This document shows, in pieces, positions 53,345 through 61,830 of a stretch of DNA of 64,000 nt (within the stretch, counting starts at the first letter, position 1; every line of letters begins with the position of its first letter). The stretch spans positions 1-64,000 of the forward strand of contig CAJUTH010000012.1 in the NCBI GenBank assembly GCA_910589275.1, given 5' to 3'. The stretch comes from an uncultured Dorea sp. GTDB taxonomy: Bacteria > Bacillota > Clostridia > Lachnospirales > Lachnospiraceae. A program made the position numbers and the translations under genes. The notes beneath the pieces were generated by a model, which had not been told where the DNA came from, made no database searches, and worked only from the letters and a program-made list of their open reading frames with translations.

Positions 53345-55177
53345 ATGAGAAAAAAAAGAGAAGATGTCCGTAATATAGCGATTATCGCCCATGTCGACCA
53401 CGGCAAGACCACCTTAGTGGACGAGCTTTTGAAGCAGAGCGGCGTGTTCCGCGAAAATCAAGAGGTCGCAGAGCGGGTCATGGATTCCAACGACATTGAG
53501 CGGGAACGTGGGATCACAATCCTGTCCAAAAATACGGCTGTCTATTATAAAGGAACTAAGATTAATATTATCGATACGCCGGGCCATGCGGATTTCGGCG
53601 GCGAGGTAGAGCGTGTGCTGAAAATGGTCAACGGTGTGATCTTGGTCGTAGACGCCTTTGAGGGCGCTATGCCCCAGACAAAATTCGTGCTCCGCAAAGC
53701 GCTGGAATTAAAGCTTCCGGTCATTGTATGCATCAACAAAATCGACCGGCCAGAGGCAAGGCCCACGGAGGTTATCGACGAAGTGCTGGAACTCTTTATC
53801 GATCTGGATGCGGACGATAATCAGCTTGAGTGTCCTTTCGTGTATGCTTCCGCCAAGGCTGGATACGCGGTTCTGGAACTGGAGGACGGACCGGAGAATA
53901 TGATTCCCCTATTTGAGACAATCCTCGACTATATTCCCGCGCCGGAAGGAGACCCGGAGGCTGGGACCCAAGTTTTAATCAGCACCATCGACTACAACGA
54001 ATACGTGGGCAGGATCGGCATCGGAAAAGTAGACAACGGTGTCATCCGGGTAAATCAGGATATGGTCGTAGTCAACGAACATGACCCTGACCGTCAGGAA
54101 AAGGTGCGCATCAGCAAACTCTACGAATTTGACGGGCTGGATAAAATAGATGTAAAAGAAGCTTCTATCGGCTCTATCGTAGCGATATCCGGCATTTCGG
54201 ATATTTCCATCGGAGATACCTTATGCTCCCCGGAACACCCGGAAGCAATTCCGTTCCAAAAGATTTCCGAACCTACGATTGCCATGCAGTTTATTGTCAA
54301 CGACAGCCCTTTTGCCGGCCAGGAAGGCAAATACGTCACTTCCCGCCATATCAGAGACCGTCTGATGCGGGAGCTGAATACAGATGTGAGCCTTAGAGTG
54401 GAAGAAACGGAAAACACCGACAGCTTCAAAGTATCCGGCCGAGGCGAGCTGCACTTATCCGTCCTGATTGAAAACATGCGCAGAGAGGGCTATGAATTTG
54501 CAGTCAGCAAAGCTGAGGTCCTCTATAAAAAGGATGAAAAAGGCAAACTTCTTGAACCGATGGAACTTGCCTATATTGACGTACCAGAAGAATTTACCGG
54601 AACTGTAATTGAAAAGCTTGGCCAGCGAAAAGGAGAACTGCGCAATATGAACGCCGGAAGCGGCTCCTATACCCGTATGGAATTTTCCATCCCCGCCAGG
54701 GGCCTTATCGGCTACCGGGGCGAATTCTTGACCGACACCAAGGGAAACGGCATTATGAATACCCTCTTCGACGGCTACGCCCCTTACAAAGGCGACATTC
54801 AGTACCGAAAACAAGGATCTCTGATTTCCTTCGAAACCGGAGAATCCGTCACCTACGGCCTGTACAACGCCCAAGAACGCGGAACCCTGTTCATAGGAGC
54901 CGGTGAAAAGGTCTACTCCGGCATGGTGATCGGCCAGAATGGAAAAACGGACGATATCGAAGTAAACGTATGTAAAACCAAGCATTTGACCAATACCCGG
55001 TCATCCGGCGCTGACGACGCTCTGCGCCTGACCACGCCAAAGGTTCTAAGCTTAGAGGAGGCGCTGGATTTCATTGATACCGACGAGCTTTTAGAAGTAA
55101 CTCCCAAAAGCCTTCGCATCCGCAAAAAAATACTCGATCCAAGGATGCGCAAAAGAGCTGCCATGAGACAAGGTTAA
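53345..55177 (+). CDS. typA: TypA/BipA ribosome-associated GTPase
   Basis: 610 residues, translational GTPase related to EF-G, acting in 50S assembly and stress adaptation. G1 AHVDHGKTT, G2 ERGITI, G3 DTPGHADFGG, G4 NKID; then domain II, two EF-G-like domains (RGELHLSVLIENMRREG) and the BipA-specific C-terminal domain. Start MRKKRED at 53345 has AAGGA at nine bases; MIF at 53336 is less well placed. Confidence 0.97.
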   Translation: MRKKREDVRNIAIIAHVDHGKTTLVDELLKQSGVFRENQEVAERVMDSNDIERERGITILSKNTAVYYKGTKINIIDTPGHADFGGEVERVLKMVNGVILVVDAFEGAMPQTKFVLRKALELKLPVIVCINKIDRPEARPTEVIDEVLELFIDLDADDNQLECPFVYASAKAGYAVLELEDGPENMIPLFETILDYIPAPEGDPEAGTQVLISTIDYNEYVGRIGIGKVDNGVIRVNQDMVVVNEHDPDRQEKVRISKLYEFDGLDKIDVKEASIGSIVAISGISDISIGDTLCSPEHPEAIPFQKISEPTIAMQFIVNDSPFAGQEGKYVTSRHIRDRLMRELNTDVSLRVEETENTDSFKVSGRGELHLSVLIENMRREGYEFAVSKAEVLYKKDEKGKLLEPMELAYIDVPEEFTGTVIEKLGQRKGELRNMNAGSGSYTRMEFSIPARGLIGYRGEFLTDTKGNGIMNTLFDGYAPYKGDIQYRKQGSLISFETGESVTYGLYNAQERGTLFIGAGEKVYSGMVIGQNGKTDDIEVNVCKTKHLTNTRSSGADDALRLTTPKVLSLEEALDFIDTDELLEVTPKSLRIRKKILDPRMRKRAAMRQG

Positions 55178-55212
55178 CCGCACACCATTCAAATATAATT
55201 AAGGAGACCGCT

Positions 55213-55641
55213 ATGAAAAAACAAACCCGGCTGTTTTTATCCAAGCTCGCATCGGTGCTTGAGTTCTTCGTTACCATGATGATGGCGGTAGGTATTATCC
55301 TGCTGTGCATCCGTCTGGCAAGCTCTCTGTTTCATCTGCCTGGAACAGACCCCTTCCCCGCATACGAAGAACTTTTGACCACCTGCTTCAACTTGATCAT
55401 CGGCGTCGAGCTGATCCGCATGATGTCCTACCACACCTCCGACACGGTATTTGAGGTACTGGTATTTGCCATTGCAAGACAAGTCATTGTCGGCCATTCC
55501 TCCGCAGTCTCCAGCCTAATCGGAGTCTGCGCAATAGCCGTATTATTCGCAACCAGAAAGTTCCTCTTCTACCCTTCCAGAGAACTGACCAAGCCGGACA
55601 AAGAGCAGGAGGAATTCGTCTCCGAACCGATAGACGAGTAA
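55213..55641 (+). CDS. PsiE-like small membrane protein
   Basis: 142 residues with four hydrophobic helices (about 12-37, 52-70, 75-92, 97-113) and an acidic C-terminal tail. The TCFNLIIGVELIRM and AIARQVIV segments resemble the phosphate-starvation-inducible PsiE family. Function unknown. Follows typA by 35 bases with AAGGAG, so may share its transcript. Confidence 0.7.
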   Translation: MKKQTRLFLSKLASVLEFFVTMMMAVGIILLCIRLASSLFHLPGTDPFPAYEELLTTCFNLIIGVELIRMMSYHTSDTVFEVLVFAIARQVIVGHSSAVSSLIGVCAIAVLFATRKFLFYPSRELTKPDKEQEEFVSEPIDE

Positions 55642-55660
55642 AACCTTTTTCAAACAATGC

Positions 55661-55689
55661 TATACAACAGTAGAGAAACATGCTATACT
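55661..55689 (+). promoter_or_regulatory. Possible promoter of hpf
   Basis: TATACA (55661-55666), 17 bases, TATACT (55684-55689), about 85 bases before the start codon. The -35 is weak. Confidence 0.35.
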
Positions 55690-55772
55690 CAATATATCAG
55701 ATAGATTATCGTTACTGGTATCAATTGTCAGACATTTTCTTTCTGAAATTACCTATAAAGGAGTTGGATTGT

Positions 55773-56309
55773 ATGAATTTTATCATCAGCGGAAGAAACA
55801 TGACCGTAACACCCGGGCTGAAGGATGCCATTATCAGCAAGCTTGGCAAGCTTGAGCGGTATTTTACCCCAAGCACAGAGATCATCGTCACATTAAGTGT
55901 AGAGAAAGAACGCCAGAAGATAGAGGTAACCATTCCAGTCAAGGGGGATATCATCCGTTCCGAGCAGGTAAGCACAGATATGTATGTATCGATTGACCTT
56001 GTTGAGGAAGTGATTGAACGCCAGCTTCGCAAATACAAAAACAAGCTGGTTGCAAAACATCAGGAAGGCGGTTCCTTCAATCAGGAATTTTTTGATGAAG
56101 ATGACGCATATGATGGCGAAAATGAAATCCAGATTGTCCGCACGAAACGTTTCGGCATTAAACCCATGTTTCCGGAGGACGCTTGTGTACAAATGGAGCT
56201 TCTCGGACATGATTTCTTTGTATTTTCCAATGCGGAAACAGACGAAGTGAATGTGGTATACAAAAGGAAAAACGGAACGTTCGGCCTAATCGAGCCGGAA
56301 TTTCAGTAA
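55773..56309 (+). CDS. hpf: Ribosome hibernation promoting factor, long form
   Basis: 178 residues. N-terminal S30AE domain (1-100, MNFIISGRNMTVTPGLKDAI start) that occupies the decoding site, acidic linker (EEFFDEDDAY-like), and C-terminal dimerisation domain (120-178, RTKRFGIKPMFPEDACVQME) that joins two 70S ribosomes into 100S dimers. Long form is typical of Firmicutes. Start 55773 has AAAGGAG ten bases upstream. Confidence 0.96.
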   Translation: MNFIISGRNMTVTPGLKDAIISKLGKLERYFTPSTEIIVTLSVEKERQKIEVTIPVKGDIIRSEQVSTDMYVSIDLVEEVIERQLRKYKNKLVAKHQEGGSFNQEFFDEDDAYDGENEIQIVRTKRFGIKPMFPEDACVQMELLGHDFFVFSNAETDEVNVVYKRKNGTFGLIEPEFQ

Positions 56310-56325
56310 ATAACCTATCACAGAC

Positions 56326-56357
56326 AAAATGCTGGAGAGTTAACTCTCCAGCATTTT
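56326..56357. terminator. Bidirectional terminator, overlaps the yigZ stop codon
   Basis: Perfect 32 bp palindrome centred on GTTAAC with TTTT at one end and AAAA at the other. It serves hpf and also contains the last codons and stop (TAA at 56342-56340) of the convergent yigZ gene. Confidence 0.85.
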
Positions 56358-56996
56358 TATATTCCCTTCTATCTCTGCAAAAAAACAGGAACCGCCCTCC
56401 TCTAATTCTGCTTTTCCGCCAGTTCCTTCGATTAACTCCGACTTCAGAGCCTCCAGCCTCGAAATAGGCACTAGACAGCATATTTTCACCCTAGCCGTAT
56501 ATATGGTATCCAGAACCGGGATTTTACTCTCCCTTAAGATATACTGAATTTTACCCAGCATAGTATAATCTGCGTCGATTTCTAATTTTATCCCCGCTGT
56601 TCTGACAGCAATGACTGATTCTGCAAGCCCTGCTTTCACTGCCCCGGAATATGCTCTCACAAGGCCGCCGGTTCCTAAAAGCGTACCGCCGAAATACCGG
56701 GTTACTACCACGGCCGTATTATGCAGTCCTTCTCCTAAAAGCACGTCTAACATTGGCTTTCCGGCTGTCCCTCCCGGTTCGCCGTCGTCGCTGAACCTAG
56801 CCAGTTCATTCCTTTCTCCGATCACATAAGCAAAACAATTGTGCCTTGCATCCCAATATTGTTTCCTCATCTCTTCAATAAACGCCAGCGCCTCTTCCTC
56901 GTTTGATACAGGCCGTACCGTAGCAATAAAACGGGATTTCTTCTCCACAAGTTCCCCCTGTCCCCCGCTGTAAAGGATCTTACATTCTAACAGCAT
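56340..56996 (-). CDS. yigZ: YigZ/IMPACT family protein
   Basis: 218 residues. N-terminal UPF0029 domain with KKSRFIATVRPV and the signature GEPGGTAGKPML (about 60-72), then RYFGGTLLGTGGLVRAYSGA, and a C-terminal ferredoxin-like domain (DUF1949). Bacterial YigZ has no firm function; the eukaryotic relative IMPACT regulates Gcn2. Start 56996 has GGGAGG upstream. Confidence 0.93.
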   Translation of the reverse strand: MLLECKILYSGGQGELVEKKSRFIATVRPVSNEEEALAFIEEMRKQYWDARHNCFAYVIGERNELARFSDDGEPGGTAGKPMLDVLLGEGLHNTAVVVTRYFGGTLLGTGGLVRAYSGAVKAGLAESVIAVRTAGIKLEIDADYTMLGKIQYILRESKIPVLDTIYTARVKICCLVPISRLEALKSELIEGTGGKAELEEGGSCFFAEIEGNIKMLES

Positions 56997-57083
56997 CTTC
57001 TCTCCCTCCCTTGTATTCCAATTATACATAATTTCTTAATATTTTCCTACATAAATATGAACTTTTCATTTTTTCCTTTATTT

Positions 57084-57105
57084 CAAACAGTAAGTTTGCT
57101 ATAAT
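57084..57105 (+). promoter_or_regulatory. Promoter of penicillin-binding protein gene
   Basis: A perfect TATAAT at 57100-57105, 28 bases before the start codon, with an AAGGAGG ribosome site between. The -35 region is poor (about TTTATT at 57077-57082). Confidence 0.45.
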
Positions 57106-57132
57106 GTTTGCGTATGAAGGAGGCAAATATTC

Positions 57133-59733
57133 ATGAACTATGGAAGAAGAAAAGCTTCAAAAAGGCAGAAAGAAATAACCTCCAAAAACGCCATGCAGGG
57201 AAAGCGTATTGGAGTCAGGCTTTTTAAAGCCTTTTTACTTTTGATAATTGTCGGCTGCGTCGCGGTGGCGGCAGGCGGCGTCATCTTTATGAAGAAGATT
57301 ATTGACGATTCGCCGGATATTTCCCCGTCTGATGTACGGCCCAGCGGCTACACCACTTTCGTATATGCTGATGACGGCACCACTGAAATCGAACGTTTTA
57401 TCGCATCCGGTTCCAACCGTGTATACAAGTCGATTAATGAGATTCCTGAAAGCCTGCAGCATGCTTTTGTTGCTATTGAGGACGAGCGTTTTTATGAGCA
57501 CAAGGGAATCGACCCGAAAGGTATCTTAAGAGCCGCACTGGTGGGAATTTCCCACGGCGGTCATTTTACAGAAGGTGCAAGTACCATCACCCAGCAGTTG
57601 ATCAAGAACAACGTATTCCCGAATTTCGTATCGGAAGATACCTTCAGCGAGAAGGTTGAACGTAAGCTGCAGGAGCAATTCCTTGCGCTGGATATTGAGA
57701 AGCAGATGACTAAGGACGAGATTCTAGAAAGCTATATGAATACCATTAACCTTGGGCAGAATACCCTGGGCGTACAAGCTGCTGCAAAACGTTACTTTAA
57801 CAAAGACGTTTCTGAACTGACACTTTCCGAAAGCGCTGTCATTGCCGGAATCACCCAGAATCCATCGGCATATAACCCGATTAATTATCCGGAAGAAAAT
57901 GCAAAACGGCGTTCCAAGGTTCTTGGCGATATGCTCACTCAGGGATATATCGACCAAACCGCCTATGACGAGGCGATGGCTGACGATGTATACGCAAGAA
58001 TCCAAAGCGTAAATAATGAGATCGGCCAGGATTCCCCCTATTCGTATTTTGTGGACGCGCTGTCCGAACAGGTTATTGACGATCTGATCACCCGTCTTGG
58101 ATACTCGGAATCACAGGCTTACAACGCACTGTACAGCGGCGGGCTGAGCATCTATACCACACAGAATCTAACTATGCAGCAGATCTGTGACGAGGAGATG
58201 AACAATCCGGAAAATTACCCATGGCTGACGGAGGTAGGTATCGGCTATGCCCTGACTGTCACCCGCGCCGACGGAACCATCGAGAACTACAGTTCTAGCC
58301 ATCTGCGGCAGTATGCGCTGGATACCCGCGGAGACAAACAGGGACTTCTCTATTCTACGGAAGATGAAGCAAGAGCTTTCGTAGAGGAATGGAAATCCAC
58401 CATTGCCAGAGAAGGCGACACTTATGTGGAGAATCTGACGCTGACACCGCAGCCTCAGGCGGCGGTAACCCTCATGGATCAAACCAACGGCCAGATCAAA
58501 GCCATTGTCGGCGGCAGGGGAGATAAAACCGCAAGCCAGAGCTTGAACCGCGCTTACAAGGGTTCCCCAAGACAGCCCGGTTCCTGCTTTAAGATACTCT
58601 CAACCTACGCGCCGGCGCTGGATGCCTGCGGCAAGACGCTGGCAACTATTATCCGCGACGAACCTTGGCATTATTCCAATGGCGCATCCTTAAAGAATGC
58701 GTCCGGCGGCTACCTTGGAGACATCACCATGAGAAAAGCCATCGAGCAGTCTCAAAACGTCTGCGCAGTTAAGATGGTAAATGAGGTTACCCCGGCGCTG
58801 GCATACCAATATGTACAAAACTTCGGTCTGACTACACTAGAGGAAACCGATAAGGTCGAGTCCATTGCTCTCGGCGGTCTGACGCAGGGCGTATATAACT
58901 ATCAGTTATGCGCCGCATTCGCCTCCATTGCAAATGGCGGCGTATACAACAGTCCTACGCTTTACACCAAAATCCTTGACCATGACGGCAACGTACTTCT
59001 GGAAGGAAATAAGGAAACTAGGACTGTGATCAAGGATTCTACGGCTGCCCTCCTTACCAGCGCAATGCAGGATGTTGTCACCAAAGGTACCGGACGGAAT
59101 GCCCGGCTTGACAACATGCCGGTAGCCGGCAAGACCGGAACTACCGACCACGATCAGGACCTTTGGTTCTGTGCTTTTACACCATATTATACCTGTGCGG
59201 TCTGGGGTGGTTACGATGAGAACAAATCCCTTACTAGTATTGATACCCAATACCGTTTCCGTATTTGGCGGGGTATTATGAGTAGGATCCACGAAGGTCT
59301 GGAGTACAGGGATTTCAATATGCCTTCCTCCGTAGAGCGCAAAACCGTCTGCTCACTCACCGGCGGCCTAGCCCGCGCGGGTTCCTGTCCGGCAGTAACA
59401 GAATACTTTGCTGCTGGAAGCGTACCGGATGAAGTATGTCCGGGACACCGGGGTTATGATGACGGAAAAGACGATGAAACTCCTAGTGACGATACTGGCG
59501 GTGAAGGCAATACCGGCGGCGATGGTAATACTGGAGGCGATGGTAATACCGGCGGCGATGGTAATACCGCTCCCGAACAGCCCACTCCCGAACAGCCTGC
59601 TCCCGAACAGCCCGCTCCTGAACAGCCCGCTCCCGAGCAGCCCGCTCCCGAACAGCCTGCTCCCGAACAGCCTGCTCCTGAGCCGACTGCATTGCTGTTT
59701 GACCAGAGATCTCTATACAGAATGCGGTCCTAA
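57133..59733 (+). CDS. pbpA: Class A penicillin-binding protein (PBP1a type)
   Basis: 866 residues, bifunctional peptidoglycan synthase. One N-terminal membrane helix (about 32-55), GT51 transglycosylase domain (catalytic Glu in AIEDERFYEHKG), transpeptidase domain with SxxK as SCFK, SxN as SQN and KTG as KTGTT. The extracellular tail holds four 6-residue GGxGNT repeats (about 789-812) and seven EQPAP repeats (815-849), then an ordinary-looking 17-residue end. Gly-Asn and Pro-rich tails are common in clostridial PBPs and may span the wall. Confidence 0.95.
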   Translation: MNYGRRKASKRQKEITSKNAMQGKRIGVRLFKAFLLLIIVGCVAVAAGGVIFMKKIIDDSPDISPSDVRPSGYTTFVYADDGTTEIERFIASGSNRVYKSINEIPESLQHAFVAIEDERFYEHKGIDPKGILRAALVGISHGGHFTEGASTITQQLIKNNVFPNFVSEDTFSEKVERKLQEQFLALDIEKQMTKDEILESYMNTINLGQNTLGVQAAAKRYFNKDVSELTLSESAVIAGITQNPSAYNPINYPEENAKRRSKVLGDMLTQGYIDQTAYDEAMADDVYARIQSVNNEIGQDSPYSYFVDALSEQVIDDLITRLGYSESQAYNALYSGGLSIYTTQNLTMQQICDEEMNNPENYPWLTEVGIGYALTVTRADGTIENYSSSHLRQYALDTRGDKQGLLYSTEDEARAFVEEWKSTIAREGDTYVENLTLTPQPQAAVTLMDQTNGQIKAIVGGRGDKTASQSLNRAYKGSPRQPGSCFKILSTYAPALDACGKTLATIIRDEPWHYSNGASLKNASGGYLGDITMRKAIEQSQNVCAVKMVNEVTPALAYQYVQNFGLTTLEETDKVESIALGGLTQGVYNYQLCAAFASIANGGVYNSPTLYTKILDHDGNVLLEGNKETRTVIKDSTAALLTSAMQDVVTKGTGRNARLDNMPVAGKTGTTDHDQDLWFCAFTPYYTCAVWGGYDENKSLTSIDTQYRFRIWRGIMSRIHEGLEYRDFNMPSSVERKTVCSLTGGLARAGSCPAVTEYFAAGSVPDEVCPGHRGYDDGKDDETPSDDTGGEGNTGGDGNTGGDGNTGGDGNTAPEQPTPEQPAPEQPAPEQPAPEQPAPEQPAPEQPAPEPTALLFDQRSLYRMRS
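59497..59568 (+). repeat. Four 18-base tandem repeats (GGxGNT)
   Basis: Units of GGCGGCGATGGTAATACC with few changes, in frame within the penicillin-binding protein tail. Confidence 0.85.
59575..59679 (+). repeat. Seven 15-base tandem repeats (EQPAP)
   Basis: Units of GAACAGCCTGCTCCC; silent and one Thr change between copies. Unit length is a multiple of three, so gain or loss of copies keeps the frame. Confidence 0.88.
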
Positions 59734-59773
59734 ATGGAATAGTCCAATATGGGCTACTTTCCTATCTTAATAA

Positions 59774-59815
59774 AAAGGCGTGATTCCATTCCTTTTAGGA
59801 AGGTTTCACGCCTTT
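59774..59815. terminator. Bidirectional terminator
   Basis: AAAGGCGTGA (59774-59783) and TCACGCCTTT (59806-59815) with inner TTCC/GGAA pairing; lies between the convergent PBP and glucokinase genes. Confidence 0.75.
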
Positions 59816-59881
59816 ACTTATTTCCCATCAGCCAGTATGTCCGGCAGCATTTCAACTTGATAAATACAATCCTCTCTCAGC

Positions 59882-60817
59882 CTACGCAAGGATCAATCTT
59901 GCGGCGCCGCAGATTCCAGCGTCATTTCCCAGCTTAGCTAACACAAACTTCGTTTCCTTATCCGCAAAGAACGCTTTCTTGCGGAATGGTTCCTCGATAT
60001 AAGGAAGCAGAACCTCCCCTGCCTTCGACACGCCTCCGCCGATTACAATCACCGCCGGATTTACAATTACCGCCAGATTCGCCATCGCCTCGCCGAGATA
60101 AACTCCAAATTCCTCTGCAATCTGCATTGCGACAGCGTCTCCTTCTTTCACAGCGTCAAAAACTGTCTTTGCACTTGGATTTGTGCCCCGCAGAATTGTC
60201 TCATCCTCATTCGCCTCAAGCCTTTTTTTGGCAAGTCTGGCAATTCCCGTTGCCGACGCATACTGCTCCAGACATCCGTGAAGCCCGCAGCCGCATGCCT
60301 CCTCTTCATCTCTCTTCACACACATATGGCCAATCTCTCCGCCGGCGCCGTTTTCTCCCACCAGCATTCTGCCGTCAATCACAATTCCTCCGCCTACGCC
60401 GGTGCCCAGTGTAACCATGACAACATTCTTCTCACCCTTACCGGCGCCAATCCACATCTCGCCCATAGCCGCTACATTTGCATCATTTCCTGCCTCTACC
60501 CGGACTCCTCCGAGAAGGCATTGAAGCTCTGCCTTTACTGCTTTGTACCCCCAGCCCAGATTTGCCGTGCTCTGTACGACGCCTTCCGCGTCAACTGGAG
60601 CCGGGATTCCGATTCCAACGCCCTCAAGCTCTTCTTCCGAAATCTTTTTCTCCTCTATCTTCTTCAAAATAGCATCCGCTATATCCGGAAGGACCGCCTC
60701 GCCTTCATTCTCCGTTCGCGTAGGGATCTCCCATTTATCCAATATGCTCCCTTCCGTGGAAAACAATCCCATCTTCACAGTTGTCCCGCCAACGTCTACG
60801 CCAAAACAATACTTCAT
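59882..60817 (-). CDS. glcK: ROK-family glucokinase
   Basis: 311 residues, phosphorylates intracellular glucose released from oligosaccharides. ATP motif GVDVGGTTVKMGLF at the N-terminus, catalytic Asp in EAGNDANVAA, and the ROK zinc site EIGHMC...CGCGLHGCLEQYAS (positions about 160-190). Follows hprK by 37 bases in the same orientation, so both may be co-expressed. Confidence 0.95.
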   Translation of the reverse strand: MKYCFGVDVGGTTVKMGLFSTEGSILDKWEIPTRTENEGEAVLPDIADAILKKIEEKKISEEELEGVGIGIPAPVDAEGVVQSTANLGWGYKAVKAELQCLLGGVRVEAGNDANVAAMGEMWIGAGKGEKNVVMVTLGTGVGGGIVIDGRMLVGENGAGGEIGHMCVKRDEEEACGCGLHGCLEQYASATGIARLAKKRLEANEDETILRGTNPSAKTVFDAVKEGDAVAMQIAEEFGVYLGEAMANLAVIVNPAVIVIGGGVSKAGEVLLPYIEEPFRKKAFFADKETKFVLAKLGNDAGICGAARLILA

Positions 60818-60854
60818 ATCCTTCTCTCCTTTATCTCACTATTCCGATTTTCAT

Positions 60855-61781
60855 TTACGAATTCTTTGTAAGGTTTTCCTGTACTCTCTTGTATAATTCC
60901 TGCGCTGCATTATATCCCATCTTCTTCTGCCTATAGTTAATCGCCGCTGTCTCGACAATAATTGCCAGATTACGCCCCGCTCTGATAGGTAACTGATGAC
61001 ATACAACCTTATTGCCAAGAAATTCTGTATATTCTTCCTCCAAGCCCAGCCGTTCATATGCTTTCTCCCGGCTCCAATCCTCCAAGCGGATAACCAGATC
61101 AATATTCTGCGTCTCGCGGACGCTAAGTACGCCAAACAGCATCTTTACATCCATGATGCCGATTCCCCTAAGCTCAATAAAATGTCTGGTAATATCCGGA
61201 GCCATGCCAACTAGCGTCTCGTTGCTGACCTTATGAATCTCAACCACATCGTCGCTGACCAGACGATGCCCTCTCTTAATCAGCTCCAGCGCCGATTCGC
61301 TCTTCCCGATGCCGCTCTCACCTGTTATCAGTACGCCGACGCCATATACGTCCACCAGAACCCCATGAATGGAAATGCATGGAGCAAACTGTACATTCAG
61401 CCAGCGGATCAGTTCCGCTGAAAATGCAGAAGTTGTCTGCTCTGTTAAAAATACCGGAATCTGCGCCTCTGTGGCTTTCTCAAGAAGCATCGGCTCCGGC
61501 TGCAGACTGCGGCAGAAAATCAGGCAGGGAATTTTGCAGGAAAGCAGCTTGTCATAGATTTCCGCCTTTTTATCTTTATCCATAGTCTCCAGAAACGTAT
61601 ATTCCACATATCCAATAATCTGGACACGTTCACAATCAAAGTGCTCAAAATATCCGGTAAGCTGCAAAGCTGGACGATTCACATCCGGATCGGTCAGATA
61701 TTTATCCGTCAGCGCAACATCCGGCGTCAAGTTCTTTAAGTCCATCTTCTCCACAAGCTTGGACATCTCTAATTTTGCCAT
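60855..61781 (-). CDS. hprK: HPr kinase/phosphorylase
   Basis: 308 residues, bifunctional sensor enzyme that phosphorylates HPr on Ser46 and so drives CcpA-mediated catabolite repression. Walker A GESGIGKSE (about 150-158), signature IRGIGIMDVKMLFG-like segment (LRGIGIMDV), and the catalytic His in the N-terminal-to-core region. It follows uvrC by 49 bases, an order common in clostridia. Confidence 0.96.
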   Translation of the reverse strand: MAKLEMSKLVEKMDLKNLTPDVALTDKYLTDPDVNRPALQLTGYFEHFDCERVQIIGYVEYTFLETMDKDKKAEIYDKLLSCKIPCLIFCRSLQPEPMLLEKATEAQIPVFLTEQTTSAFSAELIRWLNVQFAPCISIHGVLVDVYGVGVLITGESGIGKSESALELIKRGHRLVSDDVVEIHKVSNETLVGMAPDITRHFIELRGIGIMDVKMLFGVLSVRETQNIDLVIRLEDWSREKAYERLGLEEEYTEFLGNKVVCHQLPIRAGRNLAIIVETAAINYRQKKMGYNAAQELYKRVQENLTKNS

Positions 61782-61830
61782 CAGTAAGATTCCTCCTGTT
61801 TCTATTTGATACTCTTATCATACCATATTT

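Noticed and set aside
54455..54985. Minus-strand frame of 176 codons inside typA
   Set aside because: Shadow of a highly conserved GTPase gene.
59680..59733. Frameshift at the end of the PBP gene
   Set aside because: The last residues look unlike the repeat, but neither other frame gives a more convincing continuation.
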